13,303 bases of DNA from Clostridiales bacterium (GTDB taxonomy: Bacteria; Bacillota_A; Clostridia; Oscillospirales; Oscillospiraceae). Of this stretch, positions 1 through 6,255 are shown one piece after another. The stretch covers positions 1 to 13,303 of the forward strand of contig DXUR01000042.1 in the NCBI GenBank assembly GCA_019417795.1, read 5' to 3'. Made by a program: the position numbers and the translations under genes. The notes beneath the pieces are model-generated. The model did not search any database. It was not told where the DNA came from and worked only from the letters and a program-made list of their open reading frames with translations. Position 1 is the stretch's first letter; the number at the start of each line of letters is the position of its first letter.

Positions 1-48
1 GGGTACGAGGTCGTTCATGACGCGCCCGAACACAAAAATCTGTGCCAT
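1..48 (-). CDS. ssb: Partial single-stranded DNA-binding protein (Ssb-like), N-terminus only
   Basis: Only the first 16 codons lie in the window; the gene runs off the left edge. They read MAQIFVFGRVMNDLVP. The pattern of a hydrophobic beta strand, then G-R-(hydrophobic)-x-x-D, is how OB-fold single-stranded DNA-binding proteins begin (V-x-G-R-L-x-x-D-P in housekeeping Ssb), and Ssb homologues are common on conjugative elements, where they protect transferred or replicating single strands. The start is supported by AAAGGAG four bases upstream of the ATG. The gene is preceded by a consensus promoter and a long structured leader, so it probably has its own transcript. The family call rests on 16 residues and must be treated as provisional. 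Confidence 0.55.
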   Translation of the reverse strand, partial: MAQIFVFGRVMNDLVP

Positions 49-246
49 AACACTCCTTTCTGCCATTGGCATTATTATCTATATAAAAAAGTGCCAGCAG
101 TTTTTCGACCCTAAAAGGGCGCAAAAAATCACTGACACTTGCATACAAACTTAACAGCGTGTGCAATGCAGGCTTTTGGCCTACGGTACAGATCAAAAAG
201 ACCTGTATTCCCAAATGGGATACGCACAAAAATCAATTACAGATAC
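49..246 (-). promoter_or_regulatory. Structured untranslated leader of the ssb-like gene
   Basis: About 190 bases without an open reading frame lie between the predicted transcription start (near 240) and the ssb-like ATG at 48. On the minus strand there are several short hairpins in series. One has arms GTATCCC and GGGAATAC (about 206-224, with a bulge). One is ACAGGTC, T5 loop, GATCTGT (7 pairs, one G-U; about 187-205). One is AGGC-CAAAA-GCCT (about 170-182). The series ends in the long terminator-like hairpin at 90-139. The hexamer GCGCCC in that hairpin (117-122) is also complementary to GGGCGC inside the ssb coding start (22-27), an alternative pairing. I do not recognise a known riboswitch class. 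Confidence 0.45.
81..139 (-). terminator. Long imperfect terminator-like hairpin in the ssb leader
   Basis: Read on the minus strand, an arm starting AGTGTCAGTG (139 downward) pairs with CTGCTGGCACT ending at 90, with G-U wobbles. The pairing continues inward through a T5/A5 block and a CCC/GGG core, and the hairpin is followed by TTTTTTATAT (90-81). It could terminate transcription coming from the 202-residue gene or from the leader promoter at 247-275. It ends about 30 bases before the ribosome-binding site of the ssb-like gene (51-59), so it may act as an attenuator. The stem contains mismatches, so its strength is uncertain. Confidence 0.6.
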
Positions 247-275
247 AGTATAGCACTGCATCTTGTGCCTGTCAA
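247..275 (-). promoter_or_regulatory. Consensus sigma-A promoter reading towards ssb
   Basis: On the minus strand there is a perfect -35 TTGACA (270-275), a 17-base spacer and a -10 TATACT (247-252). The -10 is preceded by TGC, giving an extended -10 (TGnTATACT). This is the best promoter match in the window and points towards the truncated ssb-like gene at 1-48. The predicted start of transcription is near 240. Confidence 0.85.
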
Positions 276-341
276 GATGTAAAACACTATATATAGATTT
301 ATAGCCAGCGACAAGTACGATATGTAGTAGTTGAAAAGGTT

Positions 342-950
342 TTACTCTGTAAGATGGTTCATAACGCGGTAGTAGTCATCCAATAGGTAGAACTGAGTCT
401 TTGTTGGGGATGCCGTTTGATAGTCAAAGGTCAGGCCGTATAGGCTTCCGGTGCCATCTACTCCCAGAGGACCAAACCAGCAGGACATTGTATGGCCGTT
501 GAAATACCATAGCTGCAGGTCATTATATTCCGATTCGGTAACGAGTCCTTTGCGTGCCAGCCGAAGGGCGTCATCTTCACTGATCAAAGGATGGGACAGA
601 AAATGGTGGTAGAGATCATCGGACATACCAAGTGCCTGCTGGTAGGTAAGCGGGTTGGGATTGTCCAGCCACCAGCGGGTCAGCGCTTCAAAGTCATGGA
701 CGACTGGGCGGGGCGTAAGGCTGCGGAATTGCTTTAGAAAAGCGATTACTGTTTCTGGAGCAGCTGGAGCTGGTATAGGTATTTCCTGTACACAGTCATT
801 GAGAAAGGCAAACGCGATTTTTTCACCGGTTTTGTCCTCCAGCATCAGTCCGAAGCGCGACAAAGGAGCGAGCAGGAAATGCTCCAGCGCAAAGTTTTCT
901 TCCAGAAAGCGATAGACTTTATATTGTTCGATGGTATGGGGCTTATACAT
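342..950 (-). CDS. Unknown 202-residue cytoplasmic protein
   Basis: I do not recognise this family. The start MYKPHTIEQY is chosen because AAGGAGGG lies six bases upstream; a start ten codons earlier (980) would place the ribosome-binding site inside the gene. The 202-residue product has no signal peptide or membrane helix. It is aromatic-rich, with a central W-W-L-D-N-P segment (about residues 93-98), an acidic region with helices at about 110-150, and a C-terminal part rich in W, Y and F (137-190). It sits between the terminator at 1067-1091 and the ssb promoter, so it is either transcribed by read-through from the upstream operon or from a promoter I cannot identify in 951-1066. Its position next to an ssb-like gene suggests an accessory element gene, which is inference only. 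Confidence 0.75.
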   Translation of the reverse strand: MYKPHTIEQYKVYRFLEENFALEHFLLAPLSRFGLMLEDKTGEKIAFAFLNDCVQEIPIPAPAAPETVIAFLKQFRSLTPRPVVHDFEALTRWWLDNPNPLTYQQALGMSDDLYHHFLSHPLISEDDALRLARKGLVTESEYNDLQLWYFNGHTMSCWFGPLGVDGTGSLYGLTFDYQTASPTKTQFYLLDDYYRVMNHLTE

Positions 951-1062
951 AGGAAACCCTCCTTTCCTTGATCTACCCAATAAATAGGGACAGAAGGAAT
1001 GTATTCTGCAAAATATAAGGAAATCAGGCGTTGGTCATTGTGATTTGCAAAATGCCCTTTAA

Positions 1063-1091
1063 GAAAGCGAGGTGGCTCAAAACCACCTCGC
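1063..1091 (-). terminator. Intrinsic terminator after the 163-residue gene
   Basis: A perfect 9-bp stem, GCGAGGTGG (1067-1075) with CCACCTCGC (1083-1091), encloses a seven-base loop and starts four bases past the stop codon of the 163-residue gene. On the minus strand it is followed by TTTCTT. On the plus strand it is followed by ATTTTT, so it could work in both directions. Confidence 0.75.
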
Positions 1092-1095
1092 ATTT

Positions 1096-1587
1096 TTAGG
1101 ATTCAGAGGACGGATCGGGATGCTCCTCCGGCTCGCTGATTGCTTCATAGCCCAAAAAGCTGTTCGTTGAAAGGGCTGCGTCCAGATAGTCATTTCCCAC
1201 GGCAGGCCGCGCCCCTTTCTGAAAGTAAAATCGGTAGGGTGCGCCTATTTTAAGCCGGGCCGATTTACTGAGAAGCAGTGTGATCTCTATACCATGGCTG
1301 TCTATCAGATGTACTTTGCGGTAGCGGCGGAGCATAGGTGTACTGATACCGGCGCAGATGCCTTCCACTACCTCGTAGTTCTTATGTGCTGCAGTCGCCC
1401 AGATCCATCGACAGGATATAAGACAGGCGCAGAGTACGACAATCCCCAATGCCAGCAGGATATGATCTTTAGTCGCCACGCAGATGATGACGCTGATTCC
1501 CGCACTGGCGATTCCGGCCAGCAGAGTGAGCAGAAACTTTCGCTGCAATACGGTGGGAAAAAGAGTCCATTGTTTCATCATGCTCAT
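1096..1587 (-). CDS. Unknown membrane protein with two transmembrane helices
   Basis: The product is 163 residues from the first ATG. Two hydrophobic helices lie close together near the N-terminus (about residues 17-37 and 45-68) and form a hairpin. A basic, beta-rich soluble domain (about 72-145) and an acidic, serine- and proline-rich tail ending in PEEHPDPSSES follow. The first ATG overlaps the TGA of the upstream 231-residue gene (ATGA), which implies translational coupling. However, the GAGAGGG ribosome-binding site is better spaced for the third or fourth residue (ATG at 1581 or 1578), so the true start may be two or three codons later. The fold of two helices plus a small beta domain resembles membrane-anchored PH-like proteins, but I cannot assign a family. 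Confidence 0.75.
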   Translation of the reverse strand: MSMMKQWTLFPTVLQRKFLLTLLAGIASAGISVIICVATKDHILLALGIVVLCACLISCRWIWATAAHKNYEVVEGICAGISTPMLRRYRKVHLIDSHGIEITLLLSKSARLKIGAPYRFYFQKGARPAVGNDYLDAALSTNSFLGYEAISEPEEHPDPSSES

Positions 1588-2279
1588 ACCCTCTCAAAGA
1601 TAATCTGCTGCCGCAGATAAAGATTGGCAACGGCTAATGTCACTGGCTTGCTGCTCTGGCTGATTTTGACCATGCTGGCAATGTTGTCACTGGTGGTCGT
1701 TTCATCTCCGTAGAGGGAATCCAAAAGCGCACATTCATTGGGGAGGCGGGAAATATTTTTATCTATGCACTTGATGATCTCTGCAGTGGAGAGCAGGGCT
1801 TGGCCGGCAAGGCGCATGACCAGAACTTCGTATTTGGTGCGTTTATCTTTCTGGAACAGTTTCCGCGCAGCGGATACCGGAACATGTGCCAGCAGCGTCA
1901 GCTTGACAAAAGAGGCGAGCCGGAGGAAGAACGGTCCGCTGGTTGGGATAATGCTGAGCGAACCAAGCAGGTCATACAGAGCATCGTATTCTGTTTCACC
2001 GCTGCCGGATACCAGAAGACCGCGGGTAAGCAGTCGGTTTGTACAGTCTTCCCAAGAACGCTCGGTACAGTAACCGGATGCGGTGGCTAGCTTTTCGTAT
2101 TCTTGTGCGATGTCATCCCAGCGCAGGATTCTCCAGTTGAGCATGCTCCAAATCACCATTTCCTGCATATCGGCCATGTACTCCTGACCGCCTAACAGGA
2201 TGATTGGACAACTGCGGTTGCAGCCGTTTGTCCTTCGTTCAAACCGGCCGACCGCAGTGTATAGGGTTTTGATTGCCAT
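1584..2279 (-). CDS. Unknown 231-residue protein, possible winged-helix regulator
   Basis: The start is supported by AAAGGAGG nine bases upstream of the ATG. The protein is soluble, with no signal peptide. Residues about 45-100 show a helix-helix-helix-strand pattern around WDDIAQEYEKLA and TRGLLVSGSGETEYDALYDL, reminiscent of a winged helix whose wing carries G-S-G-E. The C-terminal part (about 140-225) is helical, with a possible second helix-turn-helix near TSDNIASMVKISQSS. No catalytic motif is visible. The N-terminus contains a short segment with two cysteines (C20, C24). It lies 60 bases after the sigma-factor gene and overlaps the next gene by four bases, so it belongs to the same transcription unit. 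A DNA-binding or regulatory role is inference from fold impression and context. Confidence 0.7.
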   Translation of the reverse strand: MAIKTLYTAVGRFERRTNGCNRSCPIILLGGQEYMADMQEMVIWSMLNWRILRWDDIAQEYEKLATASGYCTERSWEDCTNRLLTRGLLVSGSGETEYDALYDLLGSLSIIPTSGPFFLRLASFVKLTLLAHVPVSAARKLFQKDKRTKYEVLVMRLAGQALLSTAEIIKCIDKNISRLPNECALLDSLYGDETTTSDNIASMVKISQSSKPVTLAVANLYLRQQIIFERV

Positions 2280-2339
2280 ATTTCGATACCTCCTTTTTAT
2301 ACATATCCCTTACTGTTATTGATGCTGATTTTCAACAGA

Positions 2340-2921
2340 TCAAAGCAGGCAGGTTAAAAAGTCAGGGTCATTGCGAAGTTTTTCCAGGGAGCGGGAGATC
2401 CAGGCGCCCACATGGGAAGGAGGGACTTGATAGAGGGCGGCGATGTCTGTAATGCGCATTCCCTGAACCTTCAGCGCCAGTGCTTCGATGCCAAGTCTGG
2501 CAACGCCCTGATAGTTCTGTTTGCTGGCTTCCAGCAGATCAAGGGTCTCCAGACGAGAAAGGTGGGAGTCAAAATGGTCATCCGGCTGGTCTACCTGCTC
2601 TCCATCTGCGGCCAGCTCGCCCTGTTCTCCGATGATCAGCCGACTGATGTGCCGCCCCTGACTACAGATTTTTCGGCAGTAGGAGAGGAGTCCATTTTTC
2701 ACAACCTTTTTGGCGTAGGTTGAAAACTGCGCCTGTCCGGCATTGTAGGTAAAAGCGGCCTTGCAGAGCCACAGGCATCCTTCCTGAAACAGATCTCCGT
2801 ACTCCAGACCACAGATGCCGGGATTTACATGGATGTTGTTGACAATGACCCAGTGAACGATGGATAGGTTTTTTTCTACCAGTGTCTGCTGGTCTTTGGT
2901 AAGCTTAAAGTTTTGCTTCAT
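2340..2921 (-). CDS. Sigma-70-family RNA polymerase sigma factor (element-encoded, divergent)
   Basis: The 193-residue product fits a short sigma-70-family protein that directs RNA polymerase to specific promoters. Residues about 15-95 match region 2: YGDLFQEGCLWLCKAAFTYN (41-60) is the core-binding helix type D-L-x-Q-E-G-x-x-x-L-x-x-A, and FSTYAKKVVKNGLLSYCRK (66-84) matches the -10 recognition and melting helix. A polar linker (95-125) leads to a weak region 4 (about 140-185) with MRITDIAALYQVPPSHVGAW as the helix-turn-helix. Region 3 is missing, as in ECF-like and mobile-element sigma factors. GGAGGTGA stands eight bases before the ATG and overlaps the end of the zinc-finger gene region, so the two are co-translated. 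Its position just after the Tad genes suggests it controls element promoters, possibly including this operon. Confidence 0.85.
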   Translation of the reverse strand: MKQNFKLTKDQQTLVEKNLSIVHWVIVNNIHVNPGICGLEYGDLFQEGCLWLCKAAFTYNAGQAQFSTYAKKVVKNGLLSYCRKICSQGRHISRLIIGEQGELAADGEQVDQPDDHFDSHLSRLETLDLLEASKQNYQGVARLGIEALALKVQGMRITDIAALYQVPPSHVGAWISRSLEKLRNDPDFLTCLL

Positions 2922-2937
2922 CAGGCTTCACCTCCGT

Positions 2938-3345
2938 TCAGGCAGCACGCCCGGATGTGTACGCCGGAGCCTGCTGACAGAGGGAAATGACTTGCTCACA
3001 CATATATTCGGAAAACTGGCCGATGTGGGTCTGGTGTGCATCAAGCCCCAGTTTGGCTTGCAGCCAGATATAGACCTCCCATTTTTCCATATGGCAGTCC
3101 TGCTGCAGTTTTTTTAGGGCACGATGGGCCAGAATGCGTTTGTGGCGCAGATCGCCATTCGCCAGTGTCCCCATGGGGAGCAATGTGCGCTCATGAGCAC
3201 TGACATAGGCATTGCAGGCCGGCCATCTGTCGCAGACATACAGGAATTTTCCTCTGGTCTGTGGAGTAGATCCATACACAAGGCTTGCAGGCCGAAGAGA
3301 AGCGTGAGCATGACAATAAGGACATTTGATTTGCTTTTGTTTCAA
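2938..3345 (-). CDS. DUF3268-type zinc-finger protein (TTG start)
   Basis: The open frame extends upstream to 3531, but a near-perfect GGAGGTGA five bases before a TTG at 3345 marks the likely start and gives MKQKQIKCPYC and 135 residues. Four cysteines form a zinc ribbon-like finger: C8-x2-C11 and C38-x5-C44 in VCDRWPACNAYV. The arrangement recalls topoisomerase-type zinc fingers and the DUF3268 family seen on Clostridia elements, where the finger is followed by a helical domain with H-R-A-L-K-K-L (here about 68-80) and a W-x-x-L region (about 86-100). It probably binds nucleic acid. It sits 56 bases after the cysteine-rich gene and 16 bases before the sigma-factor gene, so it belongs to a regulatory or DNA-handling sub-operon. 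Confidence 0.8.
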   Translation of the reverse strand: MKQKQIKCPYCHAHASLRPASLVYGSTPQTRGKFLYVCDRWPACNAYVSAHERTLLPMGTLANGDLRHKRILAHRALKKLQQDCHMEKWEVYIWLQAKLGLDAHQTHIGQFSEYMCEQVISLCQQAPAYTSGRAA

Positions 3346-3401
3346 TAAAATCACCTCCATTACGCGCCGATGACGGCGGCATTGCGTCTTAACAGGCAGA
3401 A

Positions 3402-3749
3402 TCATCCGAAGTAGGTATCCCGGTCTGGGCATAGCTGTAAAAACGGACATACATGGTCCGAAGAGGTATGCCATTCCAGAAACTTGGTATAAGCAGTCCG
3501 GAACGAGCGGCACTCCAGAATTGCAGAGCATTCTTCGGGGTCCACTGCTTCTCCACTCAGCTTCCGCACTGTCTGGACGGACAGAAAGATCGGCTGACAG
3601 CCTGCGTCTGCTGCCATCAGGAACCCCTCACAGGATGCCTGCCGGATCATTGGACAAAGTGAACCGCTGCAGCGGATGAACAGGGCGTTGCGCCAGTTAC
3701 CCCGGACTGCCTGCAGAAAGGAATAGAACTGACACGGTTTTTGATTCAT
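3402..3749 (-). CDS. Unknown cysteine-rich 115-residue protein
   Basis: The start is set by GGAGGTGA four bases before the ATG at 3749; an upstream ATG at 3812 lies inside the terminator stem and is rejected. The product has nine cysteines (6, 27, 32, 40, 51, 74, 80, 101, 107) in 115 residues, with C27-x4-C32 and C101-x5-C107 as the closest pairs. No signal peptide or membrane helix is visible, so the cysteines more likely bind a metal, or serve redox or structural roles in the cytoplasm, than form exported disulfides. It follows the pilin-like gene after a strong terminator, without an obvious promoter in the 38-base gap. I do not recognise the family. Confidence 0.7.
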   Translation of the reverse strand: MNQKPCQFYSFLQAVRGNWRNALFIRCSGSLCPMIRQASCEGFLMAADAGCQPIFLSVQTVRKLSGEAVDPEECSAILECRSFRTAYTKFLEWHTSSDHVCPFLQLCPDRDTYFG

Positions 3750-3775
3750 GCTTTCACCTCCATTAGTCGTTATCT

Positions 3776-3821
3776 GCAAATAAAAAAGGGGCCAGCTGCA
3801 GAAGTTCTGCAAACTGGCCCC
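3776..3821 (-). terminator. Strong intrinsic terminator after the pilin-like gene
   Basis: On the minus strand GGGGCCAG-TT-TGCAGAA pairs with TTCTGCA-G-CTGGCCCC around a one-to-three-base loop (3788-3821), followed directly by TTTTTTATTT (3787-3778). It ends transcription a few bases after the stop of the 73-residue pilin-like gene. It is the clearest terminator of the window, yet the next gene starts only 38 bases further on with no visible promoter. Confidence 0.92.
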
Positions 3822-3832
3822 TGATTTGGTGC

Positions 3833-4054
3833 TTAGGAGAACAGACTTTCAATCTCCTCAGTGATGCGGGGGATGACCGTATCGTTGAAGATGAGGGTCA
3901 GAGCCGCCAGGAGCAGCGCACCCAAAACTACGGCGATAATGATCTTGACGGCGTCCGAAATGTAAAAATCGCCGCGCTGATTGGACAATGCCATACGGCC
4001 GCGGTTGAGCAGATAGTTGGCTTTGGTATAGATACGGGTCGTGAATTTTCTCAT
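3833..4054 (-). CDS. Flp-pilin-like small membrane protein (DUF6133 type)
   Basis: The 73-residue protein has a basic N-terminal leader (residues 1-27), the motif N-Q-R-G-D (25-29), one long hydrophobic helix (about 34-57) and a short acidic tail ending IEESLFS-like (EEIESLFS). This is the layout of Flp/Tad major pilins: leader, glycine cleavage point, then a hydrophobic assembly helix. It matches what I know as DUF6133 proteins on Firmicutes elements. If the A24 peptidase cuts after G28, the mature subunit is about 45 residues, within the range of Flp pilins. AGGAGG is six bases before the ATG. It is followed by a strong terminator and is the best candidate for the filament subunit; classic Flp pilins carry E at +5, whereas here the acidic residues are D at +1 and +6, so processing is not certain. 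Confidence 0.7.
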   Translation of the reverse strand: MRKFTTRIYTKANYLLNRGRMALSNQRGDFYISDAVKIIIAVVLGALLLAALTLIFNDTVIPRITEEIESLFS

Positions 4055-4115
4055 GGTTAACCTCCTGTTATGTGTTTGATTTGTGGTTGGGTAGGTATAT
4101 CAAGTCCACCGTCTG

Positions 4116-4262
4116 TTAAGCGCGGCGGATAGGCTTGATCAGATTGTTTTTGTTGGAACGGGGCCGGTTCGGATATGCTTTAGGCCGCTGGAACAGCAAG
4201 CAACGAAATCGGCGTTTTTTGGTGCCGGTATCATTCGGCGGATAAAATTTCTTTTTGGGCAT
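4116..4262 (-). CDS. Very basic 48-residue mini-protein between TadC and the pilin
   Basis: A short frame starts MPKKKFYPPNDTG and ends NNLIKPIRRA before TAA. GGAG lies about eight bases before this ATG; an ATG two codons upstream (4268) abuts the same site and is less well spaced. The product has about 15 lysines and arginines in 48 residues and almost no acidic residues (one D), with a short hydrophobic C-L-L-F patch in the middle. It has no signal peptide or membrane helix. Another frame over the same bases (4139-4324) begins with TTG inside a hairpin and has no ribosome-binding site, so this frame is preferred. A nucleic-acid-binding or ribosome-associated role is possible, but no family is recognised. 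Confidence 0.55.
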   Translation of the reverse strand: MPKKKFYPPNDTGTKKRRFRCLLFQRPKAYPNRPRSNKNNLIKPIRRA

Positions 4263-4275
4263 AGGCATTCTCCTG

Positions 4276-4311
4276 TAAAAAATGAAGCCGGGCTGATGAA
4301 ACAGACCGGCT
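4276..4311 (-). terminator. Intrinsic terminator ahead of the 48-residue gene
   Basis: Minus-strand AGCCGG (4306-4311) pairs with CCGGCT (4286-4291). After one mismatch, three further pairs (CTG/CAG) follow inward around a six-base loop. The sequence after the stem is TCATTTTTTAC (4285-4275). It sits between tadC and the mini-gene and ends just before the latter's ribosome-binding site (4269-4274). Confidence 0.65.
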
Positions 4312-4414
4312 CAGTTAGGACCAATGGAAATAATGTGCCTGTCGCTATGGAAAATCGCTTGGGTACAAACGCTCACCTCCCTGTGTATTTGTCTTCCATA
4401 TGAGGAGCAGGTAT

Positions 4415-4437
4415 GAAAACGCCCGGAAGTACCGGGT
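4415..4437 (-). terminator. Weak hairpin just after the tadC stop
   Basis: CCCGG-TACTT-CCGGG (4422-4436) is followed by CGTTTTC on the minus strand, 12 bases past the tadC stop codon. The stem is only five base pairs and the T-run four, so it may be a weak terminator or an mRNA 3'-end stabiliser. Confidence 0.4.
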
Positions 4438-4447
4438 CGGATACCAA

Positions 4448-5326
4448 TTAGCCAAAGAACGCCCCGAGCGAACTCATAACCTCGGTACAGAGCACCACCA
4501 GATAGATAATCATAATGCAAATCAGCATCATCATAGAGTAACGCTGAATCTTTTTGGGACGTTTGGCAGCTTCCTTCTTCAGATTGTTCTGCTCGATCTG
4601 GCGCATATCGAAAGTAATCATTTTGAAGTACATCCGCTGATCATCGCCGCGCAGGACACCAATCAGGCCACGGATCACATCGGACAGCATGGGGCTGCCA
4701 ATGCGGGTTTCAAATCGAATGAGGGCATTTTCATAGTTGCCGGTCTTCATATCAGCAATGGTCTGATCCAGTTCGGCGCCGAAGTCTTTCCCAGCTACAC
4801 GGCGGTAGGAAGTCAGAATTTTAAGTACATCCCTGTCATTTTCAAGGCTCTGGCCGACGGTCAAAGCAAATCGGGGAATCTCGCCCTCGATCAGCTTGCG
4901 GCGCTTTTTAACAAAATCAAAGGCTGCATAGTAGGTTGAAAACCACAGTGCCACCGCAAGGCCAATCAAAATAGGTACCAGCAGCGGAATAAGAAATGCC
5001 ATGGGGATGGCACACAGGCCAACTGCCCCTGCAGTTACCCAGGCTCTGGCTGTATAGACCTCCGGGGTAAGCTGCAGACCTGCAATGTCCAGAGCGCGTT
5101 GCACCTTATTGCGCTTGAGCCGGTCCAGCCGCAAATAAGGGGCGATCCAACCGGCGATTTTTGTCACATAGACATCAAGCAGCTTTTCATTTTTGGTGCC
5201 CTGCTGTTTGCGGGAGAGCATCATCATTTGTGAGGTCTTCTTGGTCGGGATGTCCACAAAGGCACAGGTCAGGTTGTAGACAGCAAAACCGAAGAAGATG
5301 ATGGCGATGAGCGCCAGAAAGGTCAT
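4448..5326 (-). CDS. tadC: TadC-like type II secretion system F-domain membrane protein
   Basis: The 292-residue inner-membrane protein is the second of the paired platform proteins that anchor the CpaF ATPase in Tad pilus machines. Membrane helices are seen at about 3-24, 97-135 (two close helices) and 262-283. The cytoplasmic T2SSF-type helical domain lies between (about 140-255), including E-I-P-R-F-A-L-T-V-G-Q-S-L near 149-161 and the conserved-type stretch around G-x-L-x-R-G-D-D (223-229). The ATG overlaps the TGA of tadB (ATGA), with GGAGGTGA six bases upstream, so tadB and tadC are translationally coupled and probably made in equal amounts. Length and order (cpaF, tadB, tadC) fit the family well. 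Confidence 0.85.
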   Translation of the reverse strand: MTFLALIAIIFFGFAVYNLTCAFVDIPTKKTSQMMMLSRKQQGTKNEKLLDVYVTKIAGWIAPYLRLDRLKRNKVQRALDIAGLQLTPEVYTARAWVTAGAVGLCAIPMAFLIPLLVPILIGLAVALWFSTYYAAFDFVKKRRKLIEGEIPRFALTVGQSLENDRDVLKILTSYRRVAGKDFGAELDQTIADMKTGNYENALIRFETRIGSPMLSDVIRGLIGVLRGDDQRMYFKMITFDMRQIEQNNLKKEAAKRPKKIQRYSMMMLICIMIIYLVVLCTEVMSSLGAFFG

Positions 5327-6255
5327 ACGCTATCACCTCCATATTCGATGGGCTTGCTCAGTTTCATAATCTGGGTCAGCGCAAACAGGATGATGGCTGC
5401 ACAGATTGCCAGTGCAATTTTGCCCGGTGTGGTGAAGATAAGGGTGTGGAACCAATCCTCATTCAAGAAATAGAGCATCGGCACATTGGCGATAACCAGA
5501 AATATCATGGTGATGGCTTCACGCCGCGGTCCTTGCATCATTGCCTCCAGTTCCGACTGCACCACACGCACATCGGAGAATTTCTGGTTGATGGTAGGCA
5601 GGGTATTCTTCATACTGCGGTCGGACTGGCATTGGATGAGGGTACCGCACCATTCATGGAAGACCCGGTTGGGAATCTTCATCTTCAGGCTGTTGATAGC
5701 ACTGGTGATGTTGGCATTGATCAATTCCGCTTCATAAACGAAGGCTTCAAAGTTGGCTTTTACCGGCTCATTGATATAGGGCAGGTTTTCCTTGACAGAA
5801 CGGATCAGATCCTCGGTGCGCAGGTAGGAAGTCGTGATGATGGAAATAGCGGTTTCCAGTTCTTCATTCAGATGCTTTTTATAGCTGGCGGCAGTGCTGC
5901 GCAGATACCAGATCGGTATAAGGGAAAAACCGATACCCAGAATGGGCACCATGTACACATTCCCAATCAAAAGAGCCAGCACAGCCCCCACAGCGAACAG
6001 AATCAGGGACAGTCGTTTTATTGCCTCATAGCGGTCCGCCCGTCCGGTACCCTTCAAGATCTGTTTCAGTTCGTAATCCTGATTAAAAAAACCCTTGGCT
6101 GGTGTGCCCAGAAGAACATTCAGTTCATCAGACAAGGTGGCGGATTTTCGCTGGGAGCGGAAGAGGGCGTCAATAAAATCACCCGGCTTCACACCAAACA
6201 GAGCCAAAAGCCCAGCACTGAGCAGGATAAAACAGATAAGATAGATCCATTGCAA
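5323..6255 (-). CDS. tadB: TadB-like type II secretion system F-domain membrane protein (TTG start)
   Basis: The 310-residue platform protein is a partner of TadC. Helices are visible at about 1-21, 82-118 (two), 247-264 and 279-297. The cytoplasmic F-domain region (about 125-245) contains E-L-E-T-A-I-S-I-I-T-T-S-Y (132-144) and the R-V-V-Q-S-E-L-E-A-M region (230-239). The best start is a TTG at 6255 directly after the cpaF stop codon, with GGAGGTGGG six bases ahead; the in-frame start set by that site gives MQWIYLICF. Complete spacing-free linkage to cpaF and tadC shows an operon. N-terminal extensions of this kind (residues 22-80) are usual for TadB. Confidence 0.85.
   Translation of the reverse strand: MQWIYLICFILLSAGLLALFGVKPGDFIDALFRSQRKSATLSDELNVLLGTPAKGFFNQDYELKQILKGTGRADRYEAIKRLSLILFAVGAVLALLIGNVYMVPILGIGFSLIPIWYLRSTAASYKKHLNEELETAISIITTSYLRTEDLIRSVKENLPYINEPVKANFEAFVYEAELINANITSAINSLKMKIPNRVFHEWCGTLIQCQSDRSMKNTLPTINQKFSDVRVVQSELEAMMQGPRREAITMIFLVIANVPMLYFLNEDWFHTLIFTTPGKIALAICAAIILFALTQIMKLSKPIEYGGDSV

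Noticed and set aside
845..1093. Minus-strand frame of 82 codons between the 202-residue gene and the terminator
   Set aside because: It starts inside the terminator stem, lacks a ribosome-binding site and overlaps the better supported 202-residue gene.
3365..3378. Small hairpin CGCCG-ATGA-CGGCG between the cysteine-rich and zinc-finger genes
   Set aside because: Only five base pairs and no T-run; not supportable as a terminator.
3346..3531. Upstream extension of the zinc-finger gene
   Set aside because: The extension overlaps the 115-residue gene and has no ribosome-binding site, whereas GGAGGTGA marks the TTG at 3345; the extension also lacks the family's compact N-terminus.
4311..4520. 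Minus-strand frame of 69 codons overlapping the tadC end
   Set aside because: No start with a ribosome-binding site, overlaps tadC in another frame and crosses a hairpin; only its last 21 codons behind GTG could be a leader peptide.
4400..4939. Plus-strand frame of 179 codons opposite tadC
   Set aside because: Antisense shadow of the tadC coding region with histidine- and asparagine-rich composition; no recognisable domain.
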